Below are positions 1 to 7,383 of a stretch of DNA of 9,583 bases, one piece after another. Made by a program: the position numbers and the translations under genes. The notes beneath the pieces are model-generated. The model was not told the origin of the DNA. It did no database searches and worked only from the letters and a program-made list of their open reading frames with translations. Each line of letters starts with the position of its first letter. Positions within the stretch are counted from its first letter, which is position 1. This stretch comes from UBA2219 sp964612075 (lineage in GTDB: Bacteria; Desulfobacterota; Deferrimicrobia; Deferrimicrobiales; Deferrimicrobiaceae): the NCBI GenBank assembly GCA_964612075.1, contig CAZTFC010000065.1, forward strand, positions 1-9,583, written 5' to 3'.

Positions 1-754
1 AGAAGACCCCCGCGTGCCCCGCCACGCCGCCCATGGCCGCCGCGTTCTCGTCGTCCACCTCCCCCGCCTTGTCGATCTGCCGCACCTCGGACCGGCCGGT
101 CGGGACGATCCGCATCGCCTCGTCCTCCCCGAGGGAGGGTAGCGGCAGGAAACAGGTGTCCCGCAACCCCAGCGGGGCGCAGAGCCTCGACTTCAGCATC
201 CGGTCGAGGGAGTCGAACCCGGCCGCCTCGACCGACCGCCCGAGGAGCATGTAACCGAGGTCGCTGTATTCCCACGCGCTCCCGGGATCGCTCTTCAGCG
301 GCAGGGAGAGGACCTCCGCGATGATCCGGTCGTGCCCCTCGGCGGTGCCGAAGATCTCCCTCCCCGCCTTGCTCTCCTCTTCCCGCACCTTTTCGTAAAG
401 GGGGAGGTACGCCGGCAGCCCCGACGTGTGGGACAGCAGGTGGAGGAAGCGGATCCCGCGCGCCCGCGGGTCGGGGGAGGAAAACGGCAGGACCGTCGAG
501 ACGAACCCCTCGGGGGAGAGATGCCCTTCCTGGCAGAGGAGGAAAAAGAGGGCCGCCGTCAGCGGCTTGGTCACGGAAGCGACGTCGAACACCGAATCGG
601 GGCGGGCGAACCCCGCGGTTCTTTCCCAGACGACGTCCTCGCCCCGGCCCGCCAGCAGGACGGCGGCGGTGTACGCCCCGTCGCGGGCCCCCTCGTCGAG
701 CAGCTCCGCGGCCTCGCGGAACCGGGGATCGTCGGCCGAAGCGAAACCGGTCAC
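1..754 (-). CDS. Serine hydrolase, beta-lactamase/penicillin-binding fold (3' end outside window)
   Basis: This is the 5' part of a serine beta-lactamase-like hydrolase; 251 residues are visible before the window ends. The nucleophile motif SxxK is SVTK at residues 60-63, in the context DVASVTKPLTAAL. HTSGLP follows at 109-114, the tyrosine motif YSD is at 163-165 (WEYSDLGYMLLG), and a GGVAGHAGVF segment is at 242-251, as in many class C-like esterases and peptidases. The start is GTG at 754-752. It overlaps the TGA of the upstream LD-carboxypeptidase (GTGA), which implies translational coupling. No signal peptide is visible, so the enzyme is probably cytosolic. The pairing with an LD-carboxypeptidase suggests action on muropeptides, but a general esterase is equally compatible with the motifs. 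The family is certain; the substrate is not known. The C-terminal third is missing only because of the window edge. Confidence 0.88.
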   Translation of the reverse strand, partial: MTGFASADDPRFREAAELLDEGARDGAYTAAVLLAGRGEDVVWERTAGFARPDSVFDVASVTKPLTAALFFLLCQEGHLSPEGFVSTVLPFSSPDPRARGIRFLHLLSHTSGLPAYLPLYEKVREEESKAGREIFGTAEGHDRIIAEVLSLPLKSDPGSAWEYSDLGYMLLGRSVEAAGFDSLDRMLKSRLCAPLGLRDTCFLPLPSLGEDEAMRIVPTGRSEVRQIDKAGEVDDENAAAMGGVAGHAGVF

Positions 755-1665
755 CCTTCCCCCACCGGCGGCTCGAGGAGCTTGAGCCGCCCTTTCGCGT
801 CGACCCGGGCCCGGACGCCGAACGGGAGGGCGACGTTGCGGCCGTCGTGCCCCGCGGGGAACCCGAACCAGACGGGGACCGAAAGGCGCTTCCCGGCGTC
901 GAAGAACACCCGGCGGAGATCGTCGGCGGTGTCGCCCTTCGCCGGCGCGATCTTCCCGACGAGGATCCCGGCGGCCTTCGACCATTTCCCGGTCTGGATC
1001 CACTGCGTCAGCATCCGGTCGAGCCGGTACGCGGGCTCCTGCACGTCCTCGAGGAACAGGAGCGCCCCCCGGAAGTCGGGCTCGAACCGGGTCGCGAGCA
1101 GCGCGGTGAGCACGGAGAGGCAGCCGCCGGCGAGCCGGCCCTCCGCCGCCCCGCCCCGGAGCCGCTCCATCGGCTCCCCCCACGGCTCGCGCGGGGACAC
1201 CTCGCCCGCCGCCAGCCGAGCGAAGGCGTCGAGCGCCTCCGCGTCGAACCGGAGGGCCAGGTCGGCCGCCGTCATCGGGCCGTGGATGCAGGGGATGTTC
1301 AGGCGCGTCGAGGCGTAGGCGAGGACCGCGGTCAGGTCGCTGTAGCCCACCAGCAGCTTCGGCCGCCGCTTCGCCTTCCCCCAGTCGACCAGGGGAAGGA
1401 GGCGCGTCGTCCCGTAGCCGCCCCGGGCGGCCATCGCGGCCCGCGCCTCGGGCAGCGAGAGCGCCCATTCGAGCTGGCGCGCGCGGTGCGCGTCGTCCCC
1501 GGCGAGGTATCCGTCCGCGGCGAGCACGCCGTCGGCCACCTCCGGGACGAACCCGGCGGCGGCCAGCCGCGCCATCCCCCGGAGCAGCCGGGCCTCGTCC
1601 ACCGGGCCGGCGGGGGCGTAGACGGCGATCACATCCCCTTTGCGCAACGGAAGCGGCTTGCTCAT
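751..1665 (-). CDS. ldcA: LD-carboxypeptidase, peptidase family S66 (LdcA/MccF-like)
   Basis: A complete 304-residue protein, the usual length for family S66. These serine peptidases remove the terminal D-alanine from L,D-linked tetrapeptides of recycled murein; MccF relatives cleave microcin C-type conjugates. The predicted catalytic triad is visible: Ser109 in LVGYSDLTAV, Glu206 in LLFLEDVQEP and His273 in GFPAGHDGRNVALPFG. The N-terminal RGGYGTTRLLP motif (81-91) and the tail RLDRML (214-219) also fit the family. The ATG at 1665-1663 is preceded by a good ribosome binding site (GGGAGGAG). No signal peptide is seen, consistent with cytosolic recycling. The stop overlaps the GTG of the downstream serine hydrolase, so the two form an operon. 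It is divergent from mutS2 with 91 bp between the starts. LdcA activity is more likely than MccF-type immunity given the neighbour, but the sequence alone does not settle this. Confidence 0.93.
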   Translation of the reverse strand: MSKPLPLRKGDVIAVYAPAGPVDEARLLRGMARLAAAGFVPEVADGVLAADGYLAGDDAHRARQLEWALSLPEARAAMAARGGYGTTRLLPLVDWGKAKRRPKLLVGYSDLTAVLAYASTRLNIPCIHGPMTAADLALRFDAEALDAFARLAAGEVSPREPWGEPMERLRGGAAEGRLAGGCLSVLTALLATRFEPDFRGALLFLEDVQEPAYRLDRMLTQWIQTGKWSKAAGILVGKIAPAKGDTADDLRRVFFDAGKRLSVPVWFGFPAGHDGRNVALPFGVRARVDAKGRLKLLEPPVGEG

Positions 1666-1677
1666 GGCTCCTCCCGC

Positions 1678-1689
1678 GGATCGCGATCC
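1678..1689. repeat. 12-bp perfect palindrome in the ldcA/mutS2 divergent spacer
   Basis: GGATCGCGATCC is a perfect dyad lying 13 bp upstream of the ldcA start and 18 bp upstream of the TATAAT box facing mutS2. Its position could suit an operator acting on either promoter. A 12-bp palindrome of this composition can also occur by chance in GC-rich DNA, so function is unproven. Confidence 0.3.
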
Positions 1690-1706
1690 ATGCTACCACG
1701 ATCCGC

Positions 1707-1712
1707 TATAAT
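1707..1712 (+). promoter_or_regulatory. Candidate -10 box for mutS2
   Basis: A perfect TATAAT stands out in otherwise GC-rich DNA, 44 bp upstream of the mutS2 TTG, leaving a leader of roughly 35-40 nt. No good TTGACA-like -35 is present 16-18 bp upstream (that position reads CGATCC or similar), so the promoter would be weak or need an activator. The reverse complement, ATTATA, could also contribute to an ldcA promoter, but less convincingly. Confidence 0.4.
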
Positions 1713-1756
1713 GGTCCCCCGTCCCCCCGCGGGACAAAGAAAGGACGAGGAAGACG

Positions 1757-4159
1757 TTGAACGGTTCCTCCTGGGAGGCCGCCCTCTCGGCCCTGGAATG
1801 GGGAAAGATCACCGCCCGGCTATGCGGGCATTCATCGTCCGGCCCGGGGCGCGCCCTGTGCGCGGCGCTCATGCCCGGGACCGACCTGGAAGCCATCCGG
1901 GCCTCCCTCGAGGAGAACCGGGACGGGCGCAGGATGCTCCTGCAGGACGGGCCGCTCCCGCTGGAAGGCGTGAAGGAGATCGCGGAGGAGGTGGAGAAGG
2001 CGTCCAAGGGCGCGTCGCTTTCGCCCCAGGAGCTCCTCCTGGTCGGCCAGACCGCCCGCGCGGGGGAGCGGATCCGCAAGTTCTTCGAGGACCGCCGGGG
2101 GAACTATCCCCGCCTGTCGCACCACGCCCGCGAGATCCCGCCGCTGCGCGACATCGCCGAGGAGATCGAGTTCCGGATCGACCCGGCCGGGAACGTCCCC
2201 GACCGGGCGTCGGACGCGCTGGGTTCGCTGCGCCGGCAGCTCGCGGGGGCCCGCGCCCGCCTGCAGGAGACCGCGGAGCGCATCGTCACGTCGCCGCGGT
2301 ATGCCCGCCACGTCCAGGAGACGTATGCCACCGTCCGCTCGGGGCGGCTGGTGATCCCCTTCAAGACCGCGTCGAAGGCGATGTTCAACGGGATCGTGCA
2401 CGACACCTCGCAGAGCGGGCAGACCGTCTTCTTCGAGCCGGAGGAGCTGGTCGCGCAGAACAACGAGGTCCGGATGGCGGAGCTCGAAGTGGAGCGGGAG
2501 GTCGCAAGGATCCTTGCGGAGATCTCCGCCCACGTGGCGCGCCGGGCGCCGGAGCTGCGGCTTGCCTTGAGCCGTCTCGCCCGGATCGACTTCATCCAGG
2601 CCCGCTGCCTGCTGGCCGACGAGCTGTCGGCGAGCGAGCCGACCGTGAACGCGTCGGGGGAGGTGGCCCTGCGCTCCGCGCGGCATCCCCTGCTGGTCCT
2701 GAGCGGTCGCCCCGTCGTCCCGAACGACCTCGCGGTGGGCCGCCCGTACCTGTGCCTCATCCTGACCGGCCCCAACGCGGGGGGAAAGACCGTCGCCCTG
2801 AAGACGCTGGGCGTCCTCGCCCTGATGGCGATGGCGGGGCTGTCGATCCCCGCCTCGCCCGATTCGACGGTTTCCACCTTCCACAACCTGTTCGTCGCCG
2901 TCGGGGACGAGCAGAGCGTCGAGGGGGACCTCTCCACCTACTCCGCGCACATCCGGCGGCTGAACGACATCCTCCAGGGTGCGGACAGGGGGTCGCTGGT
3001 GCTCCTGGACGAGGTCGTCTCCGGGACCGACCCGAGGGAAGGCGCCGCGATCGCGCGCTCCTTCCTGGAGACGCTGGCCGATCGCGAGGTGCGGGTGATC
3101 GCGACGACCCATTTCGAGGAACTGAAAGGGCTGGCCTTCGCCGACCGGCGGTTCGAGAACGGGTCGATGGCCTTCGACGGCGACCATCTCCGCCCGACAT
3201 ACCAGCTCGCGCTGGGCGTCCCGGGGCGTTCGATGGGGATGGAGATCGCGCGGGGGCTGGGCTTTCCCGAGGAGGTCCTGGCGCGGGCGGCCGGCTACCT
3301 CTCCGGGCCGGGGCCGAACCTGACCGAGGTGATCGACCGGCTGGAGGGGGAGCGGGAGCGGCTGCGCGCGGAGACCGCGTCGATGGCGGCGCGGACCCGG
3401 GAGGCCGAGGAGATCCGGCGGAGGCTGGAGGCGGAACGGGAGAAGGTCCGGGCCGAGGAGTCGCGCGTGGTGTCGCAGGCGCGGCAGAAGATGCGGGAGG
3501 AGCTGCGCAAGGCCGAGGGCGAGCTCTCCCGGATCATGGAGGAGATGCGCAAGGACCGCCGGATCGATACGGTGCGGAAGGCGACGACGGTGCTGAAAGA
3601 GTGGAAGGAGAAGGCGCGCGCCGCGGAGGAGGACCCGGCCGTGCGGGCGATGATGAGCCGCACCGCGCCGCCGCCCCAGGGCGCCGTGCTCCTCCCCGGG
3701 CGGAAGGTGTTCGTCCAGTCGCTGTCCCGGGAGGCGGAGGTGGCCGCGGTGTCGCAGCCCGACGACCGCGAGATCGAGGTCGTAGCGGGCGGGATGAAGG
3801 CCCGCGTCCCGCGCGACCAGGTGCGGATCTTCCCGGAGCAGGGGGGGACGCGCGACCGCCGCAGGGACGCGGGCTCCCGCCACGTGGAGCCGTCGGCGGC
3901 GGCCGTCTACCTGCAGACGCCGGAGAACACGCTCGACCTGCGCGGGATGTACGTCGACGAGGCGGTCCCCGAGGTGGACGCCTTCCTCGACCGCCACGCC
4001 CTCGCCCAGGCGCCGCACGCCTTCATCATCCACGGACACGGGACGGGCGCCCTCAAGACCGCGATCCGCCGCCATCTCGCGAAGTCCCCGTACGTGAAGC
4101 GCTCCATGCCCGCCCCCCGGGAGCAGGGCGGCGACGGGGTGACGATCGTGGTGTTTTAA
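1757..4159 (+). CDS. mutS2: MutS2 ATPase/Smr endonuclease
   Basis: A complete 800-residue MutS2, close to the usual 770-800. The family lacks the MutS mismatch-recognition domain; it acts on branched DNA to limit recombination, and also in rescue of collided ribosomes in Bacillus. In order: clamp/core region (about 1-330); ABC-type ATPase with Walker A GPNAGGKT (338-345), Walker B LVLLDE (414-419) and SGTDP (422-426); THFEELK switch; long charged coiled coil (about 520-635); KOW-like segment (about 645-695); C-terminal Smr nuclease domain with LDLRG (726-730) and HGHGTG (759-764), ending in GGDGVTIVVF. All key motifs are intact. The start is TTG, chosen because the first residues (LSALEWGKITARL) match the family N-terminus, AGGACGAGGAAG lies just upstream, and no in-frame ATG is nearby. 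It is convergent with the M20 gene across a palindromic repeat. Confidence 0.97.
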   Translation: MNGSSWEAALSALEWGKITARLCGHSSSGPGRALCAALMPGTDLEAIRASLEENRDGRRMLLQDGPLPLEGVKEIAEEVEKASKGASLSPQELLLVGQTARAGERIRKFFEDRRGNYPRLSHHAREIPPLRDIAEEIEFRIDPAGNVPDRASDALGSLRRQLAGARARLQETAERIVTSPRYARHVQETYATVRSGRLVIPFKTASKAMFNGIVHDTSQSGQTVFFEPEELVAQNNEVRMAELEVEREVARILAEISAHVARRAPELRLALSRLARIDFIQARCLLADELSASEPTVNASGEVALRSARHPLLVLSGRPVVPNDLAVGRPYLCLILTGPNAGGKTVALKTLGVLALMAMAGLSIPASPDSTVSTFHNLFVAVGDEQSVEGDLSTYSAHIRRLNDILQGADRGSLVLLDEVVSGTDPREGAAIARSFLETLADREVRVIATTHFEELKGLAFADRRFENGSMAFDGDHLRPTYQLALGVPGRSMGMEIARGLGFPEEVLARAAGYLSGPGPNLTEVIDRLEGERERLRAETASMAARTREAEEIRRRLEAEREKVRAEESRVVSQARQKMREELRKAEGELSRIMEEMRKDRRIDTVRKATTVLKEWKEKARAAEEDPAVRAMMSRTAPPPQGAVLLPGRKVFVQSLSREAEVAAVSQPDDREIEVVAGGMKARVPRDQVRIFPEQGGTRDRRRDAGSRHVEPSAAAVYLQTPENTLDLRGMYVDEAVPEVDAFLDRHALAQAPHAFIIHGHGTGALKTAIRRHLAKSPYVKRSMPAPREQGGDGVTIVVF

Positions 4160-4162
4160 ACA

Positions 4163-4375
4163 CAGAACCGGGACGTAGATGAGTTCTCCCGCAAATCAGG
4201 GACAGAGATGGGCGGACCGTAGAACGGGGACGTAGATGAGAAGTCCTGCATATCAGGCAATCAGACCGCCAGGCTTTTGGACTTCTCATCTACGTCCCGG
4301 TTCTATGGTCCGGCTTTGTTGTTGATTTAACTCTGTCCCTAAACTGCGGGAGAACTCATCTACGTCCCGGTTCTG
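4163..4375. repeat. Nested palindromic repeat element (outer arms)
   Basis: The outer arms, 4163-4193 and 4345-4375, are perfect 31-bp inverted repeats beginning CAGAACCGGGACGTAGATGA. Just inside each arm lies a degenerate second pair built on AGGGACAGAG (left near 4199-4208) and its complement CTCTGTCCCT (right near 4331-4340). The core GAAC-C/G-GGGACGTAGATGAG occurs four times in the element, arranged > > < <. The location between convergent genes is typical of REP/BIME sequences, and such elements are often mobilised in trans by REP-associated tyrosine transposases. No transposase is present here, so the mobile origin is inferred. It may also act as a bidirectional transcription attenuator, although neither arm is followed by a T-run. 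Confidence 0.9.
4214..4311. repeat. Inner inverted repeat pair of the palindromic element
   Basis: The inner arms, 4214-4246 and 4279-4311, are 33 bp each and match as inverted repeats with two mismatches. They share the GGGACGTAGATGAG core with the outer arms but carry a different flank (GAAGTCC instead of GTTCTCCC). The loop between them is 32 nt. Each arm also has short ends that can fold back (GGAC with GTCC). The different flank shows the inner pair is a diverged relative of the outer pair, not a simple copy. Confidence 0.88.
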
Positions 4376-5549
4376 AGGTCCTAAACGCCGCCCACGCCGC
4401 CTTCACGAGCGACGGGTCGGCGAACAGCTCGTACCCGGTGAGCGCGAGGGCGCGGATCCCCTCCATCATCCCCTCGATGCCCGATGCGGCAAGCGTCGCC
4501 TCCGCGAAGCGGCGGGTGTGGATCTCCACCCGCTTCCCGGAGACGATGGGCACGTTCGGCTGGAGCGTCGGGACGACGCGGGAGACGTTCCCGATGTCTG
4601 AGGAGCCGCGGTTCCGGTTGGGAGGGGCGCCGCTCTCCGGAAGCTTCAGCAGCCCGAGCGCCCGGCGGTAGGCGGCCGCCAGGACGGGATCGACCCTCAT
4701 CGGCGAAAGGGTGTACGGCCCCTCCTCGATCGACAGGCGGCAGCGGCTGGCCGTCGCCGCCCCCGCGGCGCACGCCTTCACGCGGGACACCGCGTCGCGC
4801 ATCTCCTCTTCCTCTTCCCCCCGCACGTAGAAGTAGGCCTGCGCCCGGTCCGGAATGATGTTGGGGGCCACCCCCCCTTCCGTGACGATCCCGTGGACGC
4901 GCACCGTGTCGGGAAGCTGCTGCCGCAGGGCGGAGACGCCGTTGAAAAGGAGCAGGACGCCGTCGAGGGCGTTGATCCCGTGCTCCGGGTACGCCGCGGC
5001 GTGCGCCGCCCGCCCGTGGTACGTGAAGCGCATCCGGTGCAGTGCGAGATACCCCTTCTCCACGTGCCGCTGGGAGGACGGGTGGACCATCATCGCGGCG
5101 TCGATCCCCCGGAAGACCCCCTCCTCCGCCATCCGGGCCTTGCCGTAGCCCGTCTCCTCTGCGGGGGTCCCGAAAGCGACCACCTTCCCCGATCGGAACC
5201 TTCCCTTCCCGCTCCGGGCCAGGGCCGCGGCCGCGCACGCCGACGCGACCCCGACGATGTTGTGCCCGCACGCGTGCCCCAGGCCGGGAAGCGCGTCCAT
5301 CTCGCAGAGGAACGCCACCGCCGGCCGTCCCCTTCCGAAGGAGAACTCCGCGCGGAACGCGGTATCCATCCCGGCCACCCCCCGCGAGACGCGGAACCCC
5401 TCCTCCTCGAGGAAGGAGGAAAGCGCGGCGCAGGTGCGGGTCTCTTTCAGCGAGAGCTCCGCGTAGGAAGTGATCTCCCGAAGCAGGTCGACGGCTTTGG
5501 GCTTGAGGCGGGCGGCGGCGGCGAGTACGGTTTTTCTTCCCGGATCCAT
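4356..5549 (-). CDS. M20-family amidohydrolase/metallopeptidase (M20D/AbgB/PM20D2-like)
   Basis: A 397-residue zinc/manganese amidohydrolase of the M20 family, in the branch containing aminobenzoyl-glutamate hydrolase subunit B, hippurate-type hydrolases and PM20D2. Visible metal-site motifs are EMDALPGLGHACGHN (83-97; Cys94, His96), GTPAEE (128-133; Glu131 and Glu132), MMVHP (153-157; His156) and the C-terminal IHT (343-345; His344). SSDIGNVSRVVPTLQP (316-331) is a strong signature of this branch. There is no signal peptide, so it is likely cytosolic, cleaving amide-linked amino acids or dipeptides; the exact substrate cannot be read. The ATG at 5549-5547 follows AAAAGGAAA. An open frame continues upstream to 6548 but is only antisense to prmA. 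The final residues after AAF (RTSEPGRR) and the stop fall in or next to the outer arm of the palindromic repeat, so the original C-terminus was probably altered. Confidence 0.93.
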   Translation of the reverse strand: MDPGRKTVLAAAARLKPKAVDLLREITSYAELSLKETRTCAALSSFLEEEGFRVSRGVAGMDTAFRAEFSFGRGRPAVAFLCEMDALPGLGHACGHNIVGVASACAAAALARSGKGRFRSGKVVAFGTPAEETGYGKARMAEEGVFRGIDAAMMVHPSSQRHVEKGYLALHRMRFTYHGRAAHAAAYPEHGINALDGVLLLFNGVSALRQQLPDTVRVHGIVTEGGVAPNIIPDRAQAYFYVRGEEEEEMRDAVSRVKACAAGAATASRCRLSIEEGPYTLSPMRVDPVLAAAYRRALGLLKLPESGAPPNRNRGSSDIGNVSRVVPTLQPNVPIVSGKRVEIHTRRFAEATLAASGIEGMMEGIRALALTGYELFADPSLVKAAWAAFRTSEPGRR

Positions 5550-5604
5550 TTTCCTTTTGGTCCTTAAAACGGGGCAGGTTACTATTCTAACATACACGCA
5601 TTGT

Positions 5605-5624
5605 CCGGCGGCCCGCCCCGCCGG
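5605..5624. repeat. GC-rich hairpin in the prmA leader
   Basis: CCGGCGG and CCGCCGG form a perfect 7-bp stem with a 6-nt loop, in the 138-bp spacer between the divergent M20 gene and prmA. It has no T-run, so it is not a terminator. It may fold in the prmA leader or be incidental in GC-rich DNA. The AT-richer stretch beside it (about 5568-5600, including TTAGAATAG read on the minus strand) probably holds one or both divergent promoters, but no clear -35/-10 pair can be assigned. Confidence 0.3.
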
Positions 5625-5687
5625 TCCGCGTTCCATCCCGGGAAACCGCAATCGCCTCAAGGCAGGCAAAGGACGGAAGGGAGACGG

Positions 5688-6617
5688 ATGACCCGCTGGA
5701 AATCTTTCACCGTGGAGGTTCGCCGGGAGGCGATCGACGCGGTCACGCAATACCTGATGGCCCGCGGCTCCCTCGGGACGGCATACGACGAGCAGCTCCT
5801 CGGCGCCTCCGGAGATCCCGCGGACCCGGTCCCCCCGCCGCCCGAAATCACCCGCCTGACCGCCTATTTCCCGTGGGAGACCGACCTCTGGGAGCTGAAG
5901 CGGGGTTTCCTCGAGGAGTTCCTCCCCGTGCTCGCGGAGTCGTTCGGCGCCGGCCCCGAGGCGTTCGAGAGCGCGGCCGAGATCACCGACACGGGATGGG
6001 CGGAGAAGTGGAAGGAGCATTTCCGGGCCCGGAAGGTCGGCCGCCGGCTCGTCGTCAAGCCCTCCTGGGAGGAATACCCGGGGGAGGACGGGGACGTCGT
6101 GCTGACGGTCGACCCGGGGCAGGCGTTCGGGACCGGCACGCACGAGACCACGAGGATGTGCCTCCGGTTCGCGGAAGATGTCTTCGATCGCGGCCCCTCC
6201 CCTCCCCGGACGGTCCTCGACGTCGGCACGGGCACCGGGATCCTGGGCATCGCCGCCGCGCTCCTGGGCGCGGAGCGCGTCCTCGGCATCGACACCGATC
6301 CCGTCGCGGTCGAGGTGGCGGCGAGGAACGCGGAGCAGAACGGCGTGGGGACCGCCTTCCGGGCGGAGGGCACGGCGCTTGCGAGCGTCGAGGGGGAGTT
6401 CGACCTCGTGTTCGGGAACCTGATCGCCGAGATCCTGGTCGATCTGTCCGAAGCCGTCGTCGCCCGGTGCGCGCCGGGGGGGCGCATGATCCTGTCCGGC
6501 ATCCTGACGGAGAAGAGCGGCTGGGTCGCGGAGGAATTCGGCACGCACGGAGCGTCCCTCGTCGAGGAAACGACCGACGGCGAATGGTCCGCCCTGCTGC
6601 TCCGCAGGGGGGCCTGA
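5688..6617 (+). CDS. prmA: Ribosomal protein L11 methyltransferase
   Basis: A 309-residue PrmA, the normal length. It is a cytosolic, SAM-dependent class I methyltransferase that trimethylates ribosomal protein L11. The N-terminal L11-recognition domain (about 1-75) is followed by WAEKWKEHF (104-112), the hallmark DPGQAFGTGTHETT (142-155), SAM motif I LDVGTGTGILGIAA (177-190), GIDTDP (200-205) and the GNLIAEIL motif (Asn244), ending with SGILTEKSG. The ATG is preceded by GGAAGGGAG about 5 nt upstream. The open frame extends 29 codons further upstream but without family-like sequence. rsmE follows after 17 bp, and this prmA-rsmE order is common in Desulfuromonadia and other bacteria. It is divergent from the M20 gene. 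Confidence 0.96.
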   Translation: MTRWKSFTVEVRREAIDAVTQYLMARGSLGTAYDEQLLGASGDPADPVPPPPEITRLTAYFPWETDLWELKRGFLEEFLPVLAESFGAGPEAFESAAEITDTGWAEKWKEHFRARKVGRRLVVKPSWEEYPGEDGDVVLTVDPGQAFGTGTHETTRMCLRFAEDVFDRGPSPPRTVLDVGTGTGILGIAAALLGAERVLGIDTDPVAVEVAARNAEQNGVGTAFRAEGTALASVEGEFDLVFGNLIAEILVDLSEAVVARCAPGGRMILSGILTEKSGWVAEEFGTHGASLVEETTDGEWSALLLRRGA

Positions 6618-6634
6618 CCCCGCGGGGACCGTCG

Positions 6635-7378
6635 ATGCCCACCTTCCTCGTCCAGAAAAAGAACGTCTCCGGCGACACCGCCGTCCTGTCCGGGACCGAG
6701 GCGGGGCACATGCTCCGGTCGCTGCGCCTTTCCGTCGGCGACAGCTTCCACGCGTTCGACGAGGAGGGGACCCGGTACCGGATGCGCATCCTAGAGGCGA
6801 CCTCCCGCTCCCTTCGGGCGGAGGTCCTCGAGACCTATCCCCCGGAGCCGCCTCCCCCCGTCGCCGTCACGCTCCTCGTAGGCCTTCCGAAAGCGGACAA
6901 GATGGACTTCATCCTCGAGAAGGCGACCGAGCTGGGCGTTTCGCGGGTCGTCCCGTTCCGTTCGTCGCGCACGATCCCCCGCGTCGATCCCGCGGACGCG
7001 AAGAAGCGGCTCCTGCGCTGGGAGCGCGTGGCGCTGGCGGCGGCCAAGCAGTGCGGGTCCGGCCGGGTACCGGAGGTTTCGGGGATCGTCCCGTTCAACG
7101 AGGCGCTGCTCCTCGCGGCGAGGCACGAAGCCGCGATCCTGTTCTACGAGGGAGAGCGGGGCTTTTCCCTGAAAGGGGTCCTGTCCGGGATGCCCCGGGT
7201 GAAGGAAGTCGCGCTGGTGGTGGGGCCCGAAGGCGGCTTCTCGCCCGACGAGGTCCGGGAGGCCGTGGCGGCCGGGTGCCGCTGCGCGGGGCTGGGAAGC
7301 CGCATCCTGCGCGTGGAAACGGCGGCGCTCGCGGTTCTTTCGATGGTGATGTACCATTTCGATAGGGAGTCGACCTGA
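6635..7378 (+). CDS. rsmE: 16S rRNA (uracil1498-N3)-methyltransferase
   Basis: A 247-residue SPOUT-superfamily RsmE, which methylates N3 of U1498 in helix 44 of 16S rRNA using SAM. There is an N-terminal PUA-like RNA-binding domain (about 1-70, with GHMLRSLRL near 24-32). The catalytic SPOUT domain carries LPKADKMDFILEKATELGV (84-102), the RWERVALAAAKQCGSGR stretch (128-144), and the trefoil-knot SAM-binding motifs VGPEGGF (196-202) and LGSRILRVETA (220-230). The ATG at 6635 is preceded by GGGGA at suitable spacing, inside a CCCCGCGGGG palindrome. The open frame continues far upstream but is out of phase with prmA and merely shadows it. Cotranscription with prmA is likely (17-bp gap), as is cotranscription with the RDD gene (5-bp gap). 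Confidence 0.96.
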   Translation: MPTFLVQKKNVSGDTAVLSGTEAGHMLRSLRLSVGDSFHAFDEEGTRYRMRILEATSRSLRAEVLETYPPEPPPPVAVTLLVGLPKADKMDFILEKATELGVSRVVPFRSSRTIPRVDPADAKKRLLRWERVALAAAKQCGSGRVPEVSGIVPFNEALLLAARHEAAILFYEGERGFSLKGVLSGMPRVKEVALVVGPEGGFSPDEVREAVAAGCRCAGLGSRILRVETAALAVLSMVMYHFDREST

Positions 7379-7383
7379 TCGAT

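Noticed and set aside
1..754. Beta-lactam resistance gene
   Set aside because: It has no signal peptide and sits in an operon with a cytosolic LD-carboxypeptidase; the SxxK/YxD motifs are shared by esterases and peptidases.
1832..4075. 747-codon open frame on the minus strand
   Set aside because: It is wholly antisense to mutS2 and has no recognisable domain or ribosome binding site.
1757..4159. Canonical mismatch-repair MutS
   Set aside because: There is no N-terminal mismatch-binding domain with the Phe-x-Glu motif, and a C-terminal Smr nuclease domain is present, which defines MutS2.
847..4182. 1111-codon open frame on the plus strand
   Set aside because: It runs antisense through ldcA and out of frame through mutS2; the translation is low-complexity Arg/Gly/Pro-rich, typical of GC-rich shadow frames, while both real genes have intact motifs.
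4163..4375. CRISPR array or bidirectional terminator
   Set aside because: The units are inverted, not regularly spaced direct repeats with spacers, and no T-runs flank the arms, so a REP-like element fits better.
5550..6548. N-terminal extension of the M20 hydrolase
   Set aside because: The extension is antisense to prmA; the family N-terminus begins at the ATG at 5549, which has a ribosome binding site.
5873..6634. N-terminal extension of RsmE, suggesting a fusion
   Set aside because: It is an out-of-frame shadow of prmA; RsmE homology begins exactly at ATG 6635.
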